Shown: positions 9,090 to 16,606 of the stretch, one piece after another | Layout: each line of letters begins with the position of its first letter | Position numbering within the stretch: position 1 is the first letter of the stretch | Assembly (NCBI RefSeq): GCF_030013905.1 | Contig: NZ_CP124862.1 | Span: forward strand, 5,273,051-5,337,050 | Direction of reading: 5' to 3' | DNA from: Petroclostridium sp. X23 | Lineage (GTDB): Bacteria > Bacillota > Clostridia > SK-Y3 | Length of the DNA stretch: 64,000 bases | Notes under the pieces: model-generated | What the model was told of the DNA's origin: nothing | The model's database searches: none | What the model saw: the letters and a program-made list of their open reading frames with translations, nothing else | Translations under genes and position numbers: made by a program

Positions 9090-9644
9090 ATGGAGTACTA
9101 CATTGCTGTTATAATGCTAATAATAATAAATATATGCTGTTTTTTATTATTCGCGCGAACTTATAAGAATATCGTGAGAGAGCAAATCTTTTCACTTGAA
9201 AAGAAGGCTAATCAGTTAGAAAAAACATTAGAAAGTGCTGATCAGATGGTTCATGAGTTGAATAATCTTTCTGATTATATCGTTTCTCACGTGGAGGATT
9301 CAAATATAATATATGAAAAATCTCTAAATAATTTGAATGACAAAATACGGGATGGGGATAAGCTGGCACAGCGATTACGGCAGTTAATTGATGAATGCAA
9401 AATTTCCGAAGACCAACTTATGCATATTCGTGCCTTATTAGAAAATAATGATGAGAGTAAGAGCAATTTTAGTGATGGAAGCAAGCCGAAACAATGCGAA
9501 TTGCTATCTTTCTCAAATTCTAAATACATAGAAGCGGCTAATCTATCACAGCAAGGCCTAAGCATTAGAGAAATAGCACATAGATTAAATATGGGACAAG
9601 AAGAAATCAGGCTGGTGCTGGGAACCAGGAAGGGCAGTGAGTAA
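9090..9644 (+). CDS. Membrane-anchored coiled-coil protein with C-terminal HTH (DUF6115-like)
   Basis: A 184-residue protein. Residues 4-24 form one N-terminal membrane helix. Residues about 30-120 are a Leu/Glu/Lys-rich coiled coil. The last 40 residues, SKYIEAANLSQQGLSIREIA and onward, look like a helix-turn-helix. This matches DUF6115-type proteins at the end of clostridial flagellar operons just before rpsB. A membrane-tethered DNA- or protein-binding role is possible but not known. The stop codon runs directly into a heptamer repeat tract, and no promoter follows until the one for rpsB. Confidence 0.65.
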   Translation: MEYYIAVIMLIIINICCFLLFARTYKNIVREQIFSLEKKANQLEKTLESADQMVHELNNLSDYIVSHVEDSNIIYEKSLNNLNDKIRDGDKLAQRLRQLIDECKISEDQLMHIRALLENNDESKSNFSDGSKPKQCELLSFSNSKYIEAANLSQQGLSIREIAHRLNMGQEEIRLVLGTRKGSE

Positions 9645-9690
9645 TTAATAGTGAATAATGTACAGTGGACAATGTACAATGGACAATAAA
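9636..9690 (+). repeat. Heptamer repeat tract (GTGRNNA type), locus 1
   Basis: Seven consecutive heptamers can be read as GTGAGTA, ATTAATA, GTGAATA, ATGTACA, GTGGACA, ATGTACA and ATGGACA. The tract starts within the last codons and stop of the upstream gene and is followed by a palindromic element. The AATGGACA units recur at 16124, 46022 and 46526. Confidence 0.8.
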
Positions 9691-9704
9691 GTTAAACGGA
9701 GGCT

Positions 9705-9887
9705 AGAAAGTCCGATTCAGCACATAGAGGAAATCGGACATGGGGACTGGTCTGCTGTCAGGTCTGGTTTTTGGCCGGACTGCGGCCCTGTCCCCGTGCT
9801 TTGCGACTGACCGATGAAGCATTTTTTGAGCATTCTTGGACTGTCCACATGTTTGATTTCCGAACGGTTTAGTACTTTTTCATAATC
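9705..9887. repeat. GGGGAC/GTCCCC palindromic element, copy A
   Basis: An imperfect nested palindrome of about 180 bp. GAAATCGGACATGGGGAC on the left pairs broadly with CTGTCCCCGTG and later with GTCCACATGTTTGATTTCCG. It ends in TTAGTACTTTTTC. Copies B-E share the motifs AGCAC-x-TAGAGG-AAATCGG, ATGGGGAC and AAGCACTTTTTC. It encodes no plausible protein. It lies between two heptamer tracts. Confidence 0.75.
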
Positions 9888-9924
9888 TATTATAGATAGA
9901 ATAAAGAACTTAGATCAACAACCA

Positions 9925-9983
9925 TTAAGTAGAAGTTAGGAGTTTTTATATTCTCCCCACTATCCACTCCTCACTCCCCACTA
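9925..9983. repeat. Heptamer repeat hairpin, locus 2
   Basis: On the minus strand the right arm reads GTGGGGA, GTGAGGA, GTGGATA, GTGGGGA. The left arm GTAGAAGTTAGGAG is a decayed forward copy, giving a hairpin with a loop near TTTTTATATT. Together with copy A it fills most of the gap before the rpsB promoter. Confidence 0.7.
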
Positions 9984-10006
9984 AATCAAAAAATAATAAA
10001 AAACAG

Positions 10007-10035
10007 TTGCTAATTAAAAGTAACTGTGGTAAACT
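10007..10035 (+). promoter_or_regulatory. Promoter for rpsB
   Basis: A vegetative sigma-A promoter with -35 TTGCTA (10007-10012), a 17-bp spacer and -10 TAAACT (10030-10035). It would start a transcript about 100 nt upstream of rpsB, giving a leader long enough for the structured region described next. Confidence 0.65.
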
Positions 10036-10049
10036 ACTAGAGGAAAAAA

Positions 10050-10141
10050 TACACACACCTTGGGATTTTTAAAAGGGTGCCGTCATGGTCTTTTAAAGAG
10101 TTGAGCAAGGTGGAGGTATAAAAAAACCAGGAGGTGGAAAT
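10050..10141 (+). promoter_or_regulatory. Structured 5' leader of rpsB
   Basis: Two nested helices are visible: outer CACCTTG (10056-10062) with CAAGGTG (10106-10112), and inner TTTAAAAG (10068-10075) with CTTTTAAA (10090-10097). Both are perfect. The outer 3' arm is close to the ribosome binding site AGGAGGTGG. This resembles leaders by which ribosomal protein S2 represses its own mRNA, but I cannot match it to a named family from sequence alone. Confidence 0.5.
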
Positions 10142-10846
10142 ATGTCAGTTATATCAATGAAACAACTTTTAGAAGCAGGTGTTCACTTCGGTCACCAGAC
10201 AAGAAGATGGAACCCTAAAATGGCTGAATATATCTTTACTGAAAGAAATGGGATCTATATCATAGATCTTCAAAAAACAGTAAAGAAAATAGAAGAGGCC
10301 TATTATTTTATCAGAGAGCTAGCTATGAATGGTGAAAGTGTTCTTTTTGTAGGAACAAAAAAGCAAGCACAGGATTCTATTAAAGAAGAAGCTGAAAGAT
10401 GTAACATGTATTTTGTTAATGCGAGATGGTTGGGCGGTATGCTTACCAACTTCAAGACTATCAGAAAACGTATTGACAGATTAAATCAGCTAAGACAAAT
10501 GGAAGAAGACGGAACTTTCGATTTGCTTCCTAAGAAGGAAGTTATCAAGCTTAGAGGAGAAAGAGAAAAGCTTGAAAAATTCTTAGGTGGTATCAAGGAA
10601 ATGAAAAAGATTCCTGGAGCGCTTTTTGTAGTTGATCCAAGAAAAGAAAGAATTGCGATTGCTGAAGCTAGAAAACTCGGTATTCCGGTAGTAGCGATTG
10701 TAGATACCAATTGTGACCCTGAAGAAGTAGATTATGTTATTCCGGGCAATGATGATGCTATAAGAGCTGTAAAGCTGATTGCTTCAAAAGTTGCGGATGC
10801 TATACTCGAAGGAAGACAGGGAGAGCAAATTGTAGCTGAAGAATAA
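10142..10846 (+). CDS. rpsB: Small ribosomal subunit protein uS2
   Basis: A 234-residue S2. The start MSVISMKQLLEAGVHFGHQT and the ARWLGGMLTNFKTI block are diagnostic. The C-terminal IPVVAIVDTNCDPEEVDY motif is also present. It binds the 30S head/body junction and is needed for mRNA docking. ATG 10142 follows an AGGAGGTGG ribosome binding site. It has its own promoter and a terminator-like hairpin downstream, and is followed by tsf as in most bacteria. Length is normal for Firmicutes. Confidence 0.98.
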   Translation: MSVISMKQLLEAGVHFGHQTRRWNPKMAEYIFTERNGIYIIDLQKTVKKIEEAYYFIRELAMNGESVLFVGTKKQAQDSIKEEAERCNMYFVNARWLGGMLTNFKTIRKRIDRLNQLRQMEEDGTFDLLPKKEVIKLRGEREKLEKFLGGIKEMKKIPGALFVVDPRKERIAIAEARKLGIPVVAIVDTNCDPEEVDYVIPGNDDAIRAVKLIASKVADAILEGRQGEQIVAEE

Positions 10847-10853
10847 ACATTTA

Positions 10854-10902
10854 AATAACCCAGTCTTCGGTCTGATTAATGAAGACTGAAGGCTGGGTTA
10901 TT
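10854..10902 (+). terminator. Hairpin between rpsB and tsf
   Basis: AATAACCC at the left pairs with GGGTTATT at the right, with CAGTCTTC/GAAGACTG pairing inside, forming a long stem. Only a short T run follows, so it may be a leaky terminator or attenuator that lowers tsf relative to rpsB. Confidence 0.65.
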
Positions 10903-10990
10903 TTGATTTATACGATGTATATTAGAAAATTTGCATAAAAACAGCAAATAGAATTAAAATAAGGAAAACAACATTATAGGAGGCATATAT

Positions 10991-11635
10991 ATGATCACTG
11001 CTGAACAGGTTAAAGAACTAAGAGAAAGAACCGGCGCCGGTATGATGGATTGTAAAAAGGTACTCACTGAAGCCAAAGGTGATATGGAAAAAGCGATAGA
11101 ATTATTAAGAGAAAAGGGCTTGGCTGCCGCGGCAAAGAAGGCAGGAAGAATTGCTGCTGAAGGTCTTGTGGAAGCATACATACATGGCAATGGAAGAATA
11201 GGTGTTCTGGTTGAAGTTAATTCTGAGACTGATTTCGTTGCGAAAAATGAAGAATTCAAAGAATTTGTTAAGGATGTTGCGATGCAGATTGCAGCTGCAA
11301 ACCCGCAGTACGTATCAAGAGAAGAAGTACCTGCTGAGATGGTTGAAAAAGAAAAAGAAATTCTTAGAGCACAAGCATTAAATGAAGGAAAACCGGAAAA
11401 AATTGTTGATAAAATGGTTGAAGGAAGAATAGAAAAATTCTATAAAGAAGTATGCCTGTTAGAACAACCGTTTATCAAAGACCCTGATAAGTCTATCAAA
11501 GATTTGTTAACTGAAAAGATCGCAAAGATCGGTGAAAATATGAACATCCGTAGATTTGCACGTTTTGAAAAAGGTGAAGGTCTTGAAAAACGTGATGACA
11601 ACTTTGCAGATGAAGTTGCAAATATGGTTAAATAG
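10991..11635 (+). CDS. tsf: Elongation factor Ts
   Basis: A 214-residue EF-Ts, the nucleotide exchange factor for EF-Tu. The N-terminal UBA-like module carries the signature LRERTGAGMMDCKKVLTEA. The core includes EVNSETDFVAKNEEFKEFV, which contacts EF-Tu. Compared with the E. coli protein of about 283 residues it has the shorter core and dimerisation regions common in Firmicutes. The ribosome binding site TAGGAGG lies 8 bp before ATG 10991. A terminator follows, so pyrH may have a separate or readthrough promoter. Confidence 0.97.
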   Translation: MITAEQVKELRERTGAGMMDCKKVLTEAKGDMEKAIELLREKGLAAAAKKAGRIAAEGLVEAYIHGNGRIGVLVEVNSETDFVAKNEEFKEFVKDVAMQIAAANPQYVSREEVPAEMVEKEKEILRAQALNEGKPEKIVDKMVEGRIEKFYKEVCLLEQPFIKDPDKSIKDLLTEKIAKIGENMNIRRFARFEKGEGLEKRDDNFADEVANMVK

Positions 11636-11664
11636 TATATAAACATAAAAGTATTTATATCCTT

Positions 11665-11696
11665 AAAAAAGGAACACATTTTTGTGTTCCTTTTTT
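11665..11696 (+). terminator. Rho-independent terminator after tsf
   Basis: A perfect stem of AAAAAAGGAACACA with TGTGTTCCTTTTTT around a TTTT loop, ending in a run of six T. It is a classic intrinsic terminator and could act on either strand because of the A and T runs. Confidence 0.85.
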
Positions 11697-11758
11697 AAAG
11701 ATGTTAGCAGGATTTTCTGAATTTATGTAGAAGATATTATTAGATGGAGGAAATATTA

Positions 11759-12478
11759 ATGATTCCTAAGTATAAACGTATAATATTAAAAATAAGCGGA
11801 GAAGCTTTAGCAGGAGAAGGTCGTTTTGGATTAGACTTCGACACGATTAATAGAATTTCCGATGAAATTAAGGAATGTATAGAATTAGGTGTACAAATAG
11901 CGATCGTTGTAGGAGGAGGGAATTTCTGGAGGGGAAGAAGCGGGAAGGGCATGGATAGAACCACAGCAGATCATATGGGTATGTTGGCAACCGTTATTAA
12001 TGCTCTGGCGCTGCAGGATGCACTGGAATCCAGAGAAATACCTACCAGAGTGCAGACAGCTATTGAAATGCGACAAATTGCAGAGCCGTATATCCGAAGA
12101 AAATCTGTACGGCATTTGGAAAAAGGAAGAATTGTGATATTTGCATGCGGTACCGGAAATCCATATTTTTCGACAGATACTACTGCAGCATTAAGAGCCG
12201 CTGAAATAGACGCGGAGATGATTCTGCTTGCAAAGAAAGTAGACGGAGTCTATGATTCTGACCCTGTATTAAATCCTAATGCTGTTAAATTCGATAGATT
12301 GACGTATATCGATATTCTGAATAGAGGGTTAGGCGTTATGGATTCCACTGCAACATCATTATGTATGGATAATAATATTCCTCTTATGGTATTTGGATTA
12401 AACCAACCTGGAAATATCAAGAAAGTAATATTAGGTGAGCAAATCGGTACATTAGTTAAGGAGGAAGATAAAGCATGA
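11759..12478 (+). CDS. pyrH: UMP kinase
   Basis: A 239-residue bacterial UMP kinase of the amino-acid kinase fold, converting UMP to UDP. KRIILKISGEALAG at the N-terminus, VVGGGNFWRG for nucleotide binding and the ATTADHMGMLATVINAL-type helix are all present. ATG 11759 is preferred over 11744 because the upstream ATG lies in the ATGGAGGA ribosome binding site. The last codon overlaps the frr start as ATGA, so the two genes are translationally coupled. The order tsf-pyrH-frr is the usual one. Confidence 0.97.
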   Translation: MIPKYKRIILKISGEALAGEGRFGLDFDTINRISDEIKECIELGVQIAIVVGGGNFWRGRSGKGMDRTTADHMGMLATVINALALQDALESREIPTRVQTAIEMRQIAEPYIRRKSVRHLEKGRIVIFACGTGNPYFSTDTTAALRAAEIDAEMILLAKKVDGVYDSDPVLNPNAVKFDRLTYIDILNRGLGVMDSTATSLCMDNNIPLMVFGLNQPGNIKKVILGEQIGTLVKEEDKA

Positions 12479-13029
12479 AAAATCAATACCAAGAAGTTGA
12501 GAGCAAAATGAAAAAAACCATTAGTGTTTTCAATGAGGATCTTGCAAGTATAAGGGCCGGTAGAGCTAATCCAGCGGTTCTGGACAAAGTGACGGTAGAT
12601 TATTATGGTGTTCCAACTCCCATCACACAAATAGGAAATGTGTCGGTACCTGAAGCAAGAATGCTTACTATTCAGCCTTGGGATGCCAGTATTGTAAAAG
12701 AAGTAGAAAAAGCTTTGCTTAAATCGGATATCGGCATTACTCCAAATAGTGACGGGAAAATTATAAGATTGAACTTTCCGCCTTTGACTGAGGAGAGAAG
12801 AAAAGAGTTAGTAAAAGCTGTTCATAAAAAAGGTGAAGATGCAAAGGTTGCTATAAGGTCTATCAGACGTGATGCTCTTGACCACTATAAAACAATGAAA
12901 AAAAATTCTGAAATTACAGAAGATGATTTAAAAGATATTGAAAAAGATATTCAACATTTGACTGATGATTATATTAAAGAAATTGATGATATCACCGAAG
13001 TGAAACAAAAAGAGATTATGGAGGTATAA
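12475..13029 (+). CDS. frr: Ribosome recycling factor
   Basis: A 184-residue RRF, which with EF-G splits post-termination ribosomes. The signature LASIRAGRANPAVLDKVTVDYYG is followed by the conserved PLTEERRKELVK segment. Domain I helices make up both ends, and domain II lies at about 30-105. Length matches the usual 185 residues. It overlaps pyrH by 4 bp and is followed after one base by a small PASTA-like gene. Confidence 0.97.
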   Translation: MKNQYQEVESKMKKTISVFNEDLASIRAGRANPAVLDKVTVDYYGVPTPITQIGNVSVPEARMLTIQPWDASIVKEVEKALLKSDIGITPNSDGKIIRLNFPPLTEERRKELVKAVHKKGEDAKVAIRSIRRDALDHYKTMKKNSEITEDDLKDIEKDIQHLTDDYIKEIDDITEVKQKEIMEV

Positions 13030-13030
13030 A

Positions 13031-13225
13031 ATGCTTCCTGATATAGTAGGCTATCCTTTAGAAAAAGGAAAAGAAATTTTATTATCAAGCGGATTCAGTA
13101 ACATTGACATGATTGTAACGAAATCTCCTTTTAACTCTAACGATTCTGTTACTGATCATTGCAGAATATTAAGGGCTGTGGAGATATGTCATGACGAAAT
13201 TGAATTATTAGTTTGTTATATGTAG
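13031..13225 (+). CDS. Small PASTA-like protein
   Basis: A 64-residue protein starting one base after the frr stop. MLPDIVGYPLEKGKEILLSSGF has the pattern of a PASTA module (PD-VG-x-L-x2-A/G-x2-L-x2-x-GF). PASTA domains usually occur as extracellular repeats in PrkC-type kinases and penicillin-binding proteins. Here one free copy has no signal peptide or membrane helix, so it would be cytoplasmic. Position and coupling to frr suggest it is a real gene of the translation operon. Its function is unknown. Confidence 0.6.
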   Translation: MLPDIVGYPLEKGKEILLSSGFSNIDMIVTKSPFNSNDSVTDHCRILRAVEICHDEIELLVCYM

Positions 13226-13251
13226 CCTGCCCCCCTATTTTCACAGCTAGT

Positions 13252-13272
13252 TACCCCTCGATAAGAGGGGTA
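13252..13272 (+). terminator. Short hairpin before uppS
   Basis: ACCCCTC and GAGGGGT form a 7-bp stem followed by ATTTCTTT. The T run is interrupted, so this may be a weak terminator or attenuator between the translation genes and uppS. Confidence 0.5.
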
Positions 13273-13299
13273 TTTCTTTAGAGTAGGAGGTCGTAGATT

Positions 13300-14067
13300 T
13301 TGAGAGTAAATATTGGCAACTTTTTTAAAAAAATGGGTATAAATAAATCAAAAGAAAAAATAGATGCTTCTGGATTGCCTGAACATATTGCAATTATTAT
13401 GGACGGCAATGGAAGATGGGCTCAAAAAAGAGGATTGCCCCGTTCAGCAGGGCATAGAGCCGGTGCGCAAACGATAAGAAAGATTACGGAATTTTCTAAT
13501 GAAATAGGTATAAAAGTACTTACTGTCTATGCGTTTTCAACCGAGAATTGGAAAAGGCCTGAGGGAGAAGTAAATTTTTTGATGGATTTACTGTTGGAAT
13601 TCCTTAAGGATGCTGAAAGGCAATTGGCTGGGAAAAATATTGTTATTAAAGTGATTGGTGACATCAAATTGTTATCAGAAGAAATTCAACAGCAAATACA
13701 TAAAACTGAAACATTAACTCAGAATAATTCAGGATTACTTTTGAATATTGCGATAAATTATGGTGGAAGAGATGAAATCATCAATGCTGTCAAAAGAATT
13801 GTTTCCGATGTTCAATATTCCGGTTTGAACATTGAAGAAGTGGATGAATATCTGATGTCAAGGTACATGTATACCAAAGGCCTTAAAGATCCTGACCTGA
13901 TTATTCGTCCTAGTGGGGAATTAAGGTTGAGTAATTTTTTGCTATGGCAATCGGCATATTCCGAACTATGGTTTTCAAATATTAACTGGCCGGATTTTAC
14001 TACTGAAAACCTTTTAGAGGCTATAAGAGACTATCAACAGAGACACAGAAGATATGGAGGAATATAA
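13300..14067 (+). CDS. uppS: Undecaprenyl diphosphate synthase (cis-prenyltransferase)
   Basis: A 255-residue UppS, which adds isopentenyl units in cis to make the C55 lipid carrier for cell wall synthesis. The catalytic Asp is in IAIIMDGNGRWA, followed by GHRAG. The C-terminal RPSGELRLSNFLLWQ substrate-binding motif is intact. TTG 13300 follows TAGGAGG at good spacing; the first 25 residues form a variable extension before the conserved core. The stop abuts the GTG start of cdsA. The downstream genes cdsA, dxr, rseP and ispG continue the lipid and isoprenoid theme. Confidence 0.96.
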   Translation: MRVNIGNFFKKMGINKSKEKIDASGLPEHIAIIMDGNGRWAQKRGLPRSAGHRAGAQTIRKITEFSNEIGIKVLTVYAFSTENWKRPEGEVNFLMDLLLEFLKDAERQLAGKNIVIKVIGDIKLLSEEIQQQIHKTETLTQNNSGLLLNIAINYGGRDEIINAVKRIVSDVQYSGLNIEEVDEYLMSRYMYTKGLKDPDLIIRPSGELRLSNFLLWQSAYSELWFSNINWPDFTTENLLEAIRDYQQRHRRYGGI

Positions 14068-14874
14068 GTGCTTGGGAAAAGAGTAGTAAGCGCAGCAATT
14101 GGGATTATAATACTAGTAGTGGTATTAACTTCAAATAAAATATTTATAAATATTGGAGTGGCAGTTATTTCGGTACTCGCACTGCATGAACTATTTTGTG
14201 CTGCAGGCAATATGCAGAATACATCATTAGTTTCACTCGCATTCATTAGTAGTGTTATAATGGCGTTTAGTAATTTTATGGAACAGAAATTTATTATGCC
14301 TATGATATATGGTTATATCATACTATTATTTGTTATTATTTTGATCAAACATAATACAATAAAGTTGAGCCATATTGCTATTACATGTTTTTCTACCGTT
14401 TATATATCTTATTTCTTTTCTCATATCGTATTTACAAGATATCTGCCGGAAGGTAATATATTGATTTGGATGATCTTTTTAGGCGCATGGACAACAGACA
14501 CGTTTGCTTTCTTTGTTGGTACATCGATGGGAAAGAGGAAACTATGGCCTGAAATAAGTCCCAAAAAAACTGTTGAAGGCGCTCTGGGAGGAATTATTGG
14601 CTGTGGATTATCTTTTTTACTTTTCGGATACCTAATACACTATTTTGGAAATCATAATGTGCATTATGGGAGTTTATTTGTTTTAGGGTTAGCATGTTCC
14701 ATTGTATCTCAGCTTGGGGATTTATCTGCATCTATCATAAAGAGGCAGTATAACATAAAAGATTTTGGACGCATTATGCCCGGTCATGGGGGAGTTTTGG
14801 ACAGATTTGACAGTATTGTCTTCGTTGCGCCATTGGTATACTATTTTACTATGAATTTTAGCATTATAAGTTAG
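14068..14874 (+). CDS. cdsA: Phosphatidate cytidylyltransferase
   Basis: A 268-residue integral membrane enzyme making CDP-diacylglycerol from phosphatidic acid and CTP. Multiple hydrophobic segments run through the protein. The C-terminal signature covers about 225-255: SQLGDLSASIIKRQYNIKDF, then the GRIMPGHGGVLDRFDS block. GTG 14068 directly follows the uppS stop, implying coupled translation. Length is in the usual range of 260-280. The gap after it holds a heptamer repeat hairpin before dxr. Confidence 0.95.
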   Translation: MLGKRVVSAAIGIIILVVVLTSNKIFINIGVAVISVLALHELFCAAGNMQNTSLVSLAFISSVIMAFSNFMEQKFIMPMIYGYIILLFVIILIKHNTIKLSHIAITCFSTVYISYFFSHIVFTRYLPEGNILIWMIFLGAWTTDTFAFFVGTSMGKRKLWPEISPKKTVEGALGGIIGCGLSFLLFGYLIHYFGNHNVHYGSLFVLGLACSIVSQLGDLSASIIKRQYNIKDFGRIMPGHGGVLDRFDSIVFVAPLVYYFTMNFSIIS

Positions 14875-14892
14875 ATATATATAGAAAATTAG

Positions 14893-14954
14893 CGAGTGAA
14901 AAGTGAATAATGGGGATCTCCGAGTTTTTTCTCCTCACTATCCACTCCCCACTA
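14893..14954. repeat. Heptamer repeat hairpin, locus 3
   Basis: Forward units GTGAAAA, GTGAATA and ATGGGGA on the left face reverse-complement units on the right (CTCCTCACTATCCACTCCCC). The hairpin fills the gap between cdsA and the ribosome binding site of dxr (AAGGAG). Confidence 0.75.
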
Positions 14955-14977
14955 ATAAACATCCAAGGAGATGAAAT

Positions 14978-16162
14978 ATGATACAGAACATATCAATTTT
15001 AGGATCTACCGGGTCCATTGGGACACAAACTCTGGAAGTAGTTGAGCATCTCAATAATATTAGGATCTGGGGATTGTCTACAAATAAAAACATTAAATTA
15101 TTGGAACAGCAGATCAGAAAATTCAAGCCTGTCATTGCTGCCGTAATGGATGAAAAGTGTGCCCGAGAATTACAAGATAATATAAAAGATACGGATACTC
15201 AGGTGGTTAGCGGTCTAGATGGTTTGGTACAGGTATCTACAATACCACAGATTGAAATGGTCGTGACTTCTGTGGTGGGAATTATAGGTTTAGTACCCAC
15301 AATGCAGGCAATCAATGCAAAAAAGCATATTGCACTAGCAAATAAAGAAACATTAGTCACTGCCGGAGAAATCGTAATGAATCAAGCAAAGAGAAAGAAT
15401 GTATCTATTATACCTGTGGATAGTGAGCATTCGGCTATCTTGCAATGTCTCCAGCAAAATACTGAAAACAAGCATATTAGGAAACTTATCATAACAGCTT
15501 CGGGAGGTCCTTTCCGTGGAAAGAAAACTGAGCAGTTAGAATTTGTTACACCCGAGCAGGCATTAAAACATCCTAGATGGGATATGGGAAGTAAAATAAG
15601 CATTGACTCAGCAACACTTATGAATAAGGGATTAGAAGTAATTGAAGCAAAGTGGCTTTTTGATGTGGACATTGATAGGATCCAAGTATTGGTGCATCCA
15701 CAGAGCATCGTTCACTCGATGGTTGAATGCGTAGATTATTCTATTATTGCGCAAATGGGTGTTCCGGATATGAAGATACCAATACAATATGCATTAACAT
15801 ATCCAGTACGGTATCCCTCTACAAGCGAGGGTCTTGATTTGCTAAAAAACAATCATCTTACCTTTGAGCAACCGGACGTAGAAACATTTAAGTGTCTTAA
15901 ACTTGCATTTGAAGCTGCAAAGGAAGGCGGTACAATGCCGGTTGTTTTAAATGCGGCGAATGAAATAGCAGTACAGCTATTTTTAGAACGCAAGATTACT
16001 TTTCTCGAAATTGCTTGGATGGTAGAAACTGCAATGGAAATGCATAAGAATATTATAAATCCATCGTTGGAAGACGTGTTGAAGGTCGACAGTTGGGCGA
16101 GAGAAGCGGCGCAAGAACTTTTAGTAAATAATGGACAATGGACAATGGACAATGGACAATGA
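14978..16162 (+). CDS. dxr: 1-deoxy-D-xylulose 5-phosphate reductoisomerase
   Basis: A 394-residue DXR, the committed step of the MEP isoprenoid pathway (DXP to MEP with NADPH). The N-terminal ILGSTGSIGTQTLEV binds NADPH, and PVDSEHSA with ASGGPFRG supplies the metal- and substrate-binding region. The C-terminal helical domain ends near AREAAQELL. The last 11 residues, NNGQWTMDNGQ, are encoded by a heptamer repeat tract and are not part of the family. ispG, another enzyme of the same pathway, lies two genes downstream. Confidence 0.96.
   Translation: MIQNISILGSTGSIGTQTLEVVEHLNNIRIWGLSTNKNIKLLEQQIRKFKPVIAAVMDEKCARELQDNIKDTDTQVVSGLDGLVQVSTIPQIEMVVTSVVGIIGLVPTMQAINAKKHIALANKETLVTAGEIVMNQAKRKNVSIIPVDSEHSAILQCLQQNTENKHIRKLIITASGGPFRGKKTEQLEFVTPEQALKHPRWDMGSKISIDSATLMNKGLEVIEAKWLFDVDIDRIQVLVHPQSIVHSMVECVDYSIIAQMGVPDMKIPIQYALTYPVRYPSTSEGLDLLKNNHLTFEQPDVETFKCLKLAFEAAKEGGTMPVVLNAANEIAVQLFLERKITFLEIAWMVETAMEMHKNIINPSLEDVLKVDSWAREAAQELLVNNGQWTMDNGQ
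16124..16161 (+). repeat. Heptamer repeat tract, locus 4, inside the dxr 3' end
   Basis: About five ATGGACA heptamers occur in tandem. Because 7 is not a multiple of 3, they are read through all frames. They supply the last codons and the stop of dxr. Confidence 0.85.
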
Positions 16163-16339
16163 ATGTTTATATTTGCTGCTTGGTTGTATAATGGCTACTG
16201 TGACGCTTAAGCAATAAATTACTTTTCATAAGTGGATATACTGAGAGTATACTGAATATTTAAAGGATAGAGGTAGAAACTAACAATATAAAAGTTTTTA
16301 TATAAAAAACACTAAGTGTATTACAGTCAGGAGCAAAAG

Positions 16340-16538
16340 AAGAAATGAGACATGGGGACGATTTGAAACCACTGATAAAGTTTAATTTAGCACGAAGAGG
16401 GAATCGGACATGGGGACAGGGCTGCTGTCAGGCCTGGTTTTGGGCCGGACTGCGGCCCTGTCCCCGTGTCCGATTCCCGAACGATGAAGCACTTTTTCAG
16501 TAATTTCGAACCGTCCCCGTGTTGCATTTCTGAGCAGA
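16340..16538. repeat. GGGGAC/GTCCCC palindromic element, copy B
   Basis: The core stem pairs GGGAATCGGACATGGGGACA with a nearly perfect reverse complement (GTCCCCGTGTCCGATTCCC) across a GC-rich loop. An outer pair, GACATGGGGACG near 16350 and CCGTCCCCGTG near 16511, surrounds it. AAGCACTTTTTCAG lies between, as in copies C and D. The whole gap 16163-16606 holds this element plus AT-rich sequence without a gene. Confidence 0.75.
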
Positions 16539-16606
16539 TATGTAATATACTTTTAGTGTGACTTATATACTAATTATTAATTGTTAATTACTTGAAGGGT
16601 TTGGTG

